From Chryseobacterium artocarpi (GTDB lineage: Bacteria > Bacteroidota > Bacteroidia > Flavobacteriales > Weeksellaceae): a stretch of DNA of 64,000 nt. Below, piece after piece: positions 35,030 through 41,372 of this stretch (position 1 is the stretch's first letter; each line of letters starts with the position of its first letter). Both the position numbers and the translations under genes were made by a program. Below the pieces are notes generated by a model. That model worked only from the letters and a program-made list of their open reading frames with translations, was not told where the DNA came from and did no database searches. The stretch is taken from positions 496,001 through 560,000 of the forward strand of contig NZ_MAYH01000045.1 of NCBI RefSeq assembly GCF_001684975.1, read 5' to 3'.

Positions 35030-35392
35030 TTGAGGTTACTGATTTACATATCCATCATTTTTACCATTGCATTACGCCCAGTTTTGCCATTGGTAAACTA
35101 CGTGGTAAATTATGATTATATCGTAAAGAACCTTTGTGAAAACAGAGCGATTCCTCAGTCTACCTGCAAAGGAAAGTGTTATGTAAAGAAAGAATTAGCA
35201 AAAACTGAAAAGCAGACGGGTAATTCTCAAACCATAAAAATTGCAGGATTAGATGTTTTCCTTTCTCATGATATTCTTTCCTTTTTAGATCAAAAAGAAT
35301 TTGAACAGCTGGTGATAATACCGGAATCAGGATATGCTGATCTCCATTGTTCAAATTACTTCTCAAGGATTTTCCATCCTCCATTGGTTTAA
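35030..35392 (+). CDS. Small exported CxGKCY protein, paralog 1 (unknown function)
   Basis: A 120-residue protein with an N-terminal hydrophobic segment, then the block RPVLPLVNYVVNYDYIVKNL and CENRAIPQSTCKGKCYVKKE, and a C-terminal FHPPLV. The same pattern (RPxxPxVxYxVNYxYIVxxLCxN, CxGKCYxxKELAKT, F[HR]PP) recurs in the 123-residue protein at 37376. The three conserved Cys suggest metal or disulfide chemistry outside the cytoplasm. The start is TTG: aligning with the ATG-started paralog gives exactly 17 residues before the conserved RP. A TATATTTG -7 element lies at 35004-35011. It leads an island of copper/redox genes. No known function. Confidence 0.75.
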   Translation: MRLLIYISIIFTIALRPVLPLVNYVVNYDYIVKNLCENRAIPQSTCKGKCYVKKELAKTEKQTGNSQTIKIAGLDVFLSHDILSFLDQKEFEQLVIIPESGYADLHCSNYFSRIFHPPLV

Positions 35393-35615
35393 CTTTATTA
35401 TTAAACTATATTTTTAGTTTGGCGTAATTGCTACCTCAGTAATTAAAGATATTAAATTGATCACTTCGTTTCTTTAGAGAGCCTTTTTCAAATAAATATT
35501 ATTTGTACTGAGCGAATCTTTATGGAAAACGTAAGGAAGTTTTCATATTGATATTCTATAATGAATTGCTGACCATGACTTTGTTCAATACTATTAATTT
35601 CAATGTAACATTAAA

Positions 35616-35888
35616 ATGAAATCTCCGATTATTTTGACTGCTGTGCTGTCAATTTTACTTCTATCGTGTGCAAAAGAACCACAGGTGAAGCACAAGACTA
35701 ATATGAATTCTTCCAAAGAAAATATGAAGAATGTACAGGTTGTAAATGATGAAGATCCGATCTGCCATATGAAGACGGCACAATTTCTGAAAGATACTGC
35801 TGTATATAAAAATAAAACTTACGGTTTCTGTAGCCCATACTGTAAAGAAGAATTCAAAAAAAATCCTGAAAACTATGCCCAAAAATAA
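35616..35888 (+). CDS. YHS-domain lipoprotein
   Basis: A 90-residue lipoprotein (lipobox LLLSCAKE, Cys 18). The C-terminal half is a YHS domain: DPICHMK (Cys 50), then YGFCSPYCKEEFKKNPENY (Cys 72 and 76), the usual xCxM / FCxxxCxxxF pattern. YHS domains bind metal, often copper, and occur next to metal ATPases and SCO proteins. The gene overlaps the start of the SCO gene by 14 nt, so the two are translationally coupled. The 223 nt upstream (35393-35615) hold nothing I recognise. Confidence 0.88.
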   Translation: MKSPIILTAVLSILLLSCAKEPQVKHKTNMNSSKENMKNVQVVNDEDPICHMKTAQFLKDTAVYKNKTYGFCSPYCKEEFKKNPENYAQK

Positions 35889-36552
35889 ACAGACGAATAA
35901 CAAAGGAAAGGTCATTATCCCGATTGCGGTTATTGCCCTTCTTTTTCTGGGAATAGGGATAGGAATGGGATACTTCAAAAAGAATCTTTATACAGTAATG
36001 AAGGTTCCAGATTTCGAACTGACCGATCAGAACAACAAAAAAATCACTAATAAAGATATGCTGGGAAAAGTGTATCTGGTAGAATTTTTTTATAGTCAGT
36101 GTCCAACGATATGCCCAGTGATGAACACCAATATGAAGGCTATCCAAAATCAGATCAATAGTTCTGAATTTGGCATCGTATCCATCAGTATTGATCCGGA
36201 AAATGATACCCCGGAAGCTTTGAAGGAACATGCAAATAGAATTGGTGCAAAATCTCCTGATTGGCATTTTCTGACAGGAGACAGAACATATATCGGAAAT
36301 CTGGCGGATAAATTTAATATCTATGTAGGAGACAAAGAAGATGATGCAGAAAGCCTGAACCATAGCGGTATGATTGCTCTTGTGGATCAGGAGGGGAACA
36401 TTCGTTGCCGATACAATAAAGAAAATATGCCGATCCTATATTACTCAGGATTAAATTATGAAGATCCGGAAGGGAAGAATCCAAGATTGAACGGAAAATA
36501 CCATCCGGACAGAGAAATTCTGATAGAGGATATTAAGAAGTTATTAAACTAG
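35875..36552 (+). CDS. SCO1/SenC-family copper chaperone/thiol protein
   Basis: A 225-residue thioredoxin-fold protein anchored by one N-terminal TM helix (about 13-33). It carries the SCO motif CPTICP (Cys 76 and Cys 80) and the distal copper-ligand His 163 in LNHSG, so the canonical Cys2His site is intact. SCO proteins insert or reduce the Cu(A) site of cytochrome oxidase or act as periplasmic thiol reductases. It overlaps the YHS gene upstream by 14 nt. No cytochrome oxidase gene is in the window, so a broader copper-handling role with the neighbouring MbnP/MbnH genes is a reasonable inference. Confidence 0.92.
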   Translation: MPKNKQTNNKGKVIIPIAVIALLFLGIGIGMGYFKKNLYTVMKVPDFELTDQNNKKITNKDMLGKVYLVEFFYSQCPTICPVMNTNMKAIQNQINSSEFGIVSISIDPENDTPEALKEHANRIGAKSPDWHFLTGDRTYIGNLADKFNIYVGDKEDDAESLNHSGMIALVDQEGNIRCRYNKENMPILYYSGLNYEDPEGKNPRLNGKYHPDREILIEDIKKLLN

Positions 36553-36696
36553 GATGGAGGAAAGGAAGAAGGAAGCTGAAAGTACCGAAACTTAAGCCAC
36601 TCTATAGTTGTTTTTAAAACCTAGATTACATTCATCTTCCAACATCAGGTTTCCATCTTTTAGAAGAATATTGTTTAACCATATAACAAAAACATT

Positions 36697-37371
36697 ATGA
36701 AGATTATGAAAATAGCTGCTTTAGGGGCAGTATTTGCGGCTCAGTTTACACTGGCTCAGTTTAAGCAGACACCTTTGCCATATGCTTACAATGCATTGGA
36801 AGGATCAGTAGATGCGCAAACAATGGAAATACACTATTCAAAACATGGTGCAGCTTATGCCGCTAATTTGAATAAAGCCATTGCAGGAACTCCACAGGAA
36901 AAACAAACTTTGATTCAGATTTTGTCTGAAACCTCAAAACTAACTCCTGCAGTAAGAAATAATGCCGGCGGGCACTATAACCACGAACTTTTCTGGACGA
37001 TCCTTACACCGGAGAAAAATACTCAGCCATCTGCAAAATTAGCAAAGGCTATCAATGAAACATTCGGAAGTCTGGATGCTTTTAAAGAAAAAATGAGCAA
37101 AGCCGGAGCAGATCGTTTCGGTTCAGGATGGGCTTGGCTTTCTGTGGATAAAAACGGGAAACTATTCGTTTCTTCTACACCGAATCAGGATAATCCATTG
37201 ATGGATATTGTAGAAGAAAAAGGAACTCCTATTCTGGGAATTGATGTTTGGGAACATGCTTATTATTTAAAATATCAGAACAAAAGAGCTGATTATCTTT
37301 CTGCAATCTGGAATGTGCTGAACTGGAAAGAAGTAAGCAAAAGATATGATGAAGCTTTAAGTAAAAAATAA
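36697..37371 (+). CDS. Exported Fe/Mn-type superoxide dismutase
   Basis: A 224-residue Fe/Mn SOD with an added N-terminal signal sequence (GAVFAAQFTLAQ, cleavage near residue 20), so it acts in the periplasm or outside the cell. Metal ligands are all present: His 46 (IHYSKH), His 96 (YNHELFW), Asp 183 and His 187 (DVWEHAYY). The second-shell pattern FGSGWAWL is normal. A Met three codons in (36706) is an alternative start. The next gene, a CxGKCY mini-protein, starts 4 nt after its stop, so it shares a transcript with the copper/redox genes. Confidence 0.94.
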   Translation: MKIMKIAALGAVFAAQFTLAQFKQTPLPYAYNALEGSVDAQTMEIHYSKHGAAYAANLNKAIAGTPQEKQTLIQILSETSKLTPAVRNNAGGHYNHELFWTILTPEKNTQPSAKLAKAINETFGSLDAFKEKMSKAGADRFGSGWAWLSVDKNGKLFVSSTPNQDNPLMDIVEEKGTPILGIDVWEHAYYLKYQNKRADYLSAIWNVLNWKEVSKRYDEALSKK

Positions 37372-37375
37372 TTTC

Positions 37376-37747
37376 ATGAAATTACTTTACAGCATACTTT
37401 TTACCTTTTATATGGTGTTCAGACCTCTGATACCAATGGTAGAGTATGCTGTAAACTATAAGTATATCGTTAATACCCTTTGTGTCAATAAAAGTAAGCC
37501 TGAAATTCACTGTAACGGAAAATGTTACCTGAGCAAAGAACTGGCAAAAACAAATAACGATACAGAATCTACCCCGTTCAACAAAGTAAAAAACTCTGGG
37601 CAGAAAATCCTTGATATTTATATTCTTCCCGAGATAACAGAACTTATCATTACTGAAAAGATTCCTTTTTTCAATTTCTCTTTTACATACGAAACAGCCT
37701 ATTCTTTTCTGTTTCTGAAACATATTTTCAGACCACCGGTTTTTTAA
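37376..37747 (+). CDS. Small exported CxGKCY protein, paralog 2 (unknown function)
   Basis: A 123-residue homologue of the protein at 35030: hydrophobic start, RPLIPMVEYAVNYKYIVNTL, CVNKSKPEIHCNGKCYLSKE, and C-terminal FRPPVF. Between these ends the middle is poorly conserved, so the constrained parts are the N-terminal block and the extreme C-terminus. It starts 4 nt after the superoxide dismutase stop. I do not recognise a named family. The conserved CxGKCY and its neighbours point to an envelope metal or redox role, but this is inference from context. Confidence 0.75.
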   Translation: MKLLYSILFTFYMVFRPLIPMVEYAVNYKYIVNTLCVNKSKPEIHCNGKCYLSKELAKTNNDTESTPFNKVKNSGQKILDIYILPEITELIITEKIPFFNFSFTYETAYSFLFLKHIFRPPVF

Positions 37748-37772
37748 GTCTCAACTATTCACGTATAAAATC

Positions 37773-37930
37773 TTAGCCACAAAAGTTTATTTAATTAAGC
37801 GAAAAACGTATAAGCAAAAAGTTCACAAAATTTGAGAATCTCTGATTTTCAAAATAAGCTAAAGTGTTCTTTCAAACTGTTTATGGATAACTCTTAAATA
37901 ACTTAAGTGTTACAAAATCTTTTGTGGTAA
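37773..37930. repeat. MITE-like 158-bp element with terminal inverted repeats
   Basis: Left end TTAGCCACAAAAG (37773-37785) and right end CTTTTGTGGTAA (37919-37930) share a 9-bp perfect inverted core CCACAAAAG / CTTTTGTGG. Inside is another hairpin (37829-37851, one wobble) and the AACTTAAGTGTTACA segment. It is AT-rich, non-coding and lies in the 246 nt between two genes. This type of CCACAAAAG element is familiar in flavobacterial intergenic DNA. Confidence 0.55.
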
Positions 37931-37993
37931 AAAGTGAATGTTTTAAGCATTCAAAATCATCTTATTGTATTTATTCAACTTAAAAAATCAACA

Positions 37994-38824
37994 ATGAAAA
38001 TTTATAAATTTTTATCATTATTCTTTATTGCCATTACTTTACTTTCCTTTTCATCTTGCTCAAGCAGAGACGATGATGATAATCCACAGGATACAACCCC
38101 GGGAAATCTTCAGATCAAATTTGAAAACGGTTTTAATAATTTGGGAAATATTGTCTTGAACCAGACTGTACAAACCTCATCACAAGGGCAAAAGCATAAT
38201 TTTTCAGCTTTAAAATATGTCATCAGTAATATTACGTTGATCGATGAAAATGGAAAGGAGTTCAGATATAATGAAAATAATCCAGATAAAGGCGCATTTA
38301 TCATTGATCAGGCAGATGCTGTGGCAGGAGTTGTTTATCTGAACCTGAATGAGATTCCGAAAAATAACTATAAGAAAATAAAATTCGGATTAGGAATCAG
38401 CCAGAGTGCTTATTTGTTGGGAATGGACGGACAGGCTGAATTCTGGAACAGAGCAAAACAGAAAGGCATGTCATGGTCTTGGGCAGCAGGTTATGTTTTC
38501 GTAAAACTGGAAGGAAAGTATGGAACCGGTTCAGCAACAACTGAGTTTATGAATCACACCGGAAATATGGGTAAAGTGACAGAGAATAATACACCGGATT
38601 TATACAGAGAAGTTACTTTGAACTTGCCTACAACAGCAAGAGTAAATGGTAAGATCAGACCCTCTATTCACATTCTTGCAGATCTCAATCAGTTCCTGAG
38701 CGGAGAAAAAGCTTTAACACTCACAGAATCTAATGCCATGATGATGGGCTCAAGTCAGCATTTAGTAGATGTGACCAATAATCTGACAAAAATGTTTAAA
38801 GTAGACCATGTACACAATGATTAA
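37994..38824 (+). CDS. mbnP: MbnP-family copper-binding lipoprotein
   Basis: A 276-residue lipoprotein (lipobox SFSSC, Cys 22; Asp-rich tail RDDDD just after, fitting surface export). It matches the MbnP/MopE/CorA-type family by NLQIKFENGF, then FSALKYVISNITLIDENGKE, and the block EFWNRAKQKGMSWSWAAGYV. The three tryptophans (151, 161, 163) are all in this block. In characterised relatives a Trp is converted to kynurenine by the MbnH partner and then binds copper. The start is the ATG at 37994; an upstream alternative start at 37934 would destroy the signal peptide. The MbnH gene overlaps its end. Confidence 0.85.
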   Translation: MKIYKFLSLFFIAITLLSFSSCSSRDDDDNPQDTTPGNLQIKFENGFNNLGNIVLNQTVQTSSQGQKHNFSALKYVISNITLIDENGKEFRYNENNPDKGAFIIDQADAVAGVVYLNLNEIPKNNYKKIKFGLGISQSAYLLGMDGQAEFWNRAKQKGMSWSWAAGYVFVKLEGKYGTGSATTEFMNHTGNMGKVTENNTPDLYREVTLNLPTTARVNGKIRPSIHILADLNQFLSGEKALTLTESNAMMMGSSQHLVDVTNNLTKMFKVDHVHND

Positions 38825-39866
38825 TTTCTTTTTGAAAACAATATTATTTCTTACCGTTGTGCTGCTGGGTTTTGTTTCCTGCTCAGATGAGGTGATGCAG
38901 CCTTTGGAGAAAGACGAAGCTTATAATCTTAATTTTCCATCTTACTTCCCGGAAATGACATTCGATCAATCTGCCAATCCGGTAACAAAAAATGGAGTGG
39001 AGCTGGGCAGAAAATTGTTCTATGAAGGGAGACTTTCAAGAAATAATACAATTTCATGTGGCTTCTGCCATATTCAGGAAAATGCTTTTACGCATCATGG
39101 GCATACAGTAAGCCATGGAGTAGATGACCGAATCGGGATCAGAAATGCACCACCGATTCAAAATATGGCATTCTTAAAAAGATATATGTGGGATGGTGTC
39201 ATTCATAATTTAAATGAACAGCCTATCATTCCGATGACAGACGTAAATGAAATGGACAGTTCCATGCCGGAAGCGATTTCAAAAATAAAAGATGATCAGA
39301 AGTATAAAAAGCTCTTCGCAGCTGCTTACGGCGATGAAAATATTACCGGAGAAAGAATTTTAAAAGCACTATCTCAGTTTATGGCTTCCATGATTTCTGC
39401 AGATTCCAAATATGACAGAGTGAAACAAGGCAGAGACAGCTTTACTTCTGAAGAATCCCAGGGAATGACTTTGTTTAATAAAAACTGTGCTTCCTGTCAT
39501 AGCGGAGGACTTTTTACTGATGAAAGTTTCCGAAATACAGGAATGTATTATAATAATCAGTTTAAGGATGCAGGTCTTTATCGTGTGACTCTGAGTCAAA
39601 ACGATTGGATGAAATTCAGAGTACCAAGTTTAAGGAATATTGAATATACAGCGCCATACATGCATGACGGAAGATTTTATACACTGGAAGCGGTGCTCAA
39701 CTTCTATTCTGATAATGTAGAAGATAACCCGAATCTTGATCCGCAGCTGAAGCAGAACAATCACATCGGAATTGCCATGAACAGTCAGGAAAAACAATTG
39801 ATCATTACCTTCCTGAAAACATTATCTGATAAAAGCTTCATTACCAATCCAAAATTTGCAGAATAA
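38817..39866 (+). CDS. mbnH: MbnH-family di-heme peroxidase-like enzyme
   Basis: A 349-residue lipoprotein (lipobox VSCSDE) of the cytochrome c peroxidase/MauG superfamily. It has two c-type heme motifs, CGFCH (residues 81-85) and CASCH (224-228), plus RNAPPIQNMAF and RVPSLRNIEYTAPYMHDGR typical of the group. MbnH proteins oxidise a Trp of MbnP rather than acting mainly as peroxidases. The start used is ATG 38817, inside the last codons of mbnP (8-nt overlap); ATG 38808 is equally possible. The tight overlap with mbnP supports partnership. Heme attachment needs a cytochrome c maturation system that is not in the window. Confidence 0.88.
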   Translation: MINFFLKTILFLTVVLLGFVSCSDEVMQPLEKDEAYNLNFPSYFPEMTFDQSANPVTKNGVELGRKLFYEGRLSRNNTISCGFCHIQENAFTHHGHTVSHGVDDRIGIRNAPPIQNMAFLKRYMWDGVIHNLNEQPIIPMTDVNEMDSSMPEAISKIKDDQKYKKLFAAAYGDENITGERILKALSQFMASMISADSKYDRVKQGRDSFTSEESQGMTLFNKNCASCHSGGLFTDESFRNTGMYYNNQFKDAGLYRVTLSQNDWMKFRVPSLRNIEYTAPYMHDGRFYTLEAVLNFYSDNVEDNPNLDPQLKQNNHIGIAMNSQEKQLIITFLKTLSDKSFITNPKFAE

Positions 39867-39878
39867 TTAAATGTAGAC

Positions 39879-40826
39879 ATGAAGAAGATTATTTTAATCA
39901 TAAGTCTGGTTTTAGGGACAATAAGTCAGGCAAAAACAGTTATAGACAGTGCTTATATTCCTCAGGAATATTTCGGTACAATAGATTTTGATGAGGATTG
40001 TGATGCCTGTGGTTGTGCAGCAGGAAACGGATCATCAGGTTTTGAATCCCTATTGAATCCTCAGTTTATCGGAATTAAATATTTTGCCCAACATTATAAA
40101 GCAAAAGAAAACCTATTTGTAAAAGACCTTACGCAGGATCAGTATTTTAATACATTACAGCTTTGGGGGAAAATTCCTTTAATTAAAAAATTAAGTGTAT
40201 ATGCAAGTCTGCCCTTCCATTTTCATGAAAAGAAAACGATGCAGGGAGATATAAAGATCAATGGAATTGGAGATCTTAACGTAATGGGAATTTATCAGCT
40301 TCTTATTTCTAAAGATAACTTTCATCAGTTAAGCGGAGGTTTGGGTATCAAAGTTCCTTTGGGGAAGTTTGATGAAAAAGGAGCATCAGGAGTCAATCCG
40401 AGTTTTCAGCTGGGAACCGGAAGCTGGGATTATCAGGCAGCCCTGAATTATAAATTTCAGAAAAATAAAGTGGCTGTATTAATCAACACAGATTATACCG
40501 TAAAAACTGAAAACAAAAAACATTACCGCTTCGGAAACCAATGGAATTATGCTGCTACAGGTTTTTACCAGATCGCAGGGAATGAAAAGACTATTTTTTC
40601 AGCAAAAGCCGGACTTCAGGGAGAAGTATATGATCAGAATAAACAGTTTAACGAAGCCTTACCTAATACTTCAGGAAGTGCTTTATATGGAAAACTGGGG
40701 TTTGAAGCTTCTTATAAAAAGTTCAGTTTGGGAAGCGAAATTATGCTGCCGGCATATAACAATCTGGCTGGAGGAGATATTGAAGCAAAATCACGTTTCA
40801 GTATTTTCTTAAATATTGGAATATAG
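39879..40826 (+). CDS. Outer-membrane beta-barrel (transporter-like) with N-terminal CxxCxC motif
   Basis: A 315-residue protein with a signal peptide (MKKIILIISLVLGTISQA). The mature N-terminus carries an acidic Cys motif DEDCDACGCAAGNGSSG (Cys 41, 44, 46), then alternating amphipathic strands ending FSIFLNIGI, as in small outer-membrane barrels annotated as transporters. It is 12 nt after mbnH, so it forms the third gene of an mbnP-mbnH operon. The Cys cluster is well placed to bind copper at the mouth of the barrel, but this is inference. A strong terminator follows. Confidence 0.72.
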   Translation: MKKIILIISLVLGTISQAKTVIDSAYIPQEYFGTIDFDEDCDACGCAAGNGSSGFESLLNPQFIGIKYFAQHYKAKENLFVKDLTQDQYFNTLQLWGKIPLIKKLSVYASLPFHFHEKKTMQGDIKINGIGDLNVMGIYQLLISKDNFHQLSGGLGIKVPLGKFDEKGASGVNPSFQLGTGSWDYQAALNYKFQKNKVAVLINTDYTVKTENKKHYRFGNQWNYAATGFYQIAGNEKTIFSAKAGLQGEVYDQNKQFNEALPNTSGSALYGKLGFEASYKKFSLGSEIMLPAYNNLAGGDIEAKSRFSIFLNIGI

Positions 40827-40870
40827 TAAACATTCAATTTTCTGACTTCAAGACTCAGATTACGATAAGT

Positions 40871-40910
40871 AAAACGAGGTTATTTCATTTGGGAATAATC
40901 TCGTTTTTTA
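40871..40910 (+). terminator. Rho-independent terminator of the mbnP-mbnH operon
   Basis: A 14-bp stem AAAACGAGGTTATT / AATAATCTCGTTTT (one G-T) with a 9-nt loop and T-rich tail, 45 nt past the barrel gene. Confidence 0.88.
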
Positions 40911-41048
40911 TTTCTACAGTGAGCACAACAAAAGTTGAAATATTGTGCAGACAGCTAAAATTAAATTGTTGCTTTATTATATTTAATTTCTGTATCAACA
41001 GTCCCTATTCTGATCCATTCTTTTATAATATTGTAAATCATTTTGTTA

Positions 41049-41082
41049 TTTGTGGCATTATATTAATAATTGTCTATCTTTG
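41049..41082 (+). promoter_or_regulatory. Promoter of the B12 uptake operon
   Basis: TTTG (41049-41052), 22 nt, then TATCTTTG (41075-41082), a perfect TAnnTTTG. The predicted transcript starts right at the cobalamin aptamer. Confidence 0.7.
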
Positions 41083-41087
41083 CCGAA

Positions 41088-41246
41088 ATTTGGTGAGCCA
41101 TAAAAAGCTCTTAAAAGGGAATCCGGTGAGAATCCGGAACAGACCCGCTGCTGTAAGCTCCGCACCAAAGTTTTTGAAGATTATATTCACTGTTTTTTAA
41201 TGGGAAGGATTTCAAAAATGGAGTAAGTCAGAAGACCTGCCAGACA
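41088..41246 (+). promoter_or_regulatory. Cobalamin riboswitch
   Basis: It contains the classic conserved blocks in order: TTTGGTGAGCC at the 5' side, GGGAATCCGGTGAGAATCCG, then ACCCGCTGCTGTAAG, and at the 3' side the B12 box remnant GTAAGTCAGAAGACCTGCC. Length and order are those of AdoCbl/MeCbl riboswitches. It precedes a BtuB-like receptor gene, exactly the expected target. B12 binding should reduce expression. Confidence 0.95.
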
Positions 41247-41256
41247 ATTAAACGTT

Positions 41257-41372
41257 TGACGCTTTCGTGGAATAAAGCTTAGGACAACAATGATTCTGTG
41301 CAGTGAATACTGTGCTTTGTCGTTGCTTTCTTATATCCATTAGCGTCATCATTATCCTAAATGAGCTAATGG
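41257..41372 (+). promoter_or_regulatory. Predicted start-codon sequestration platform
   Basis: CCATTAG (41337-41343) can pair perfectly with CTAATGG (41366-41372), burying the ATG at 41369. Upstream, TGACGCT (41257-41263) is complementary to AGCGTCA (41342-41348), which overlaps the 5' arm of that hairpin by two bases. The two helices could be alternatives, giving translational control by the cobalamin aptamer. This is a fold read by eye. Confidence 0.5.

Noticed and set aside
35854..36363. 169-residue minus-strand ORF
   Set aside because: It is antisense to the SCO gene, which has intact catalytic motifs.
37748..37993. Possible insertion-sequence remnant
   Set aside because: There is no transposase fragment. 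The segment is better described as a short MITE-like repeat.
40889..41200. 103-residue plus-strand ORF
   Set aside because: It overlaps the terminator, the promoter and the cobalamin riboswitch.
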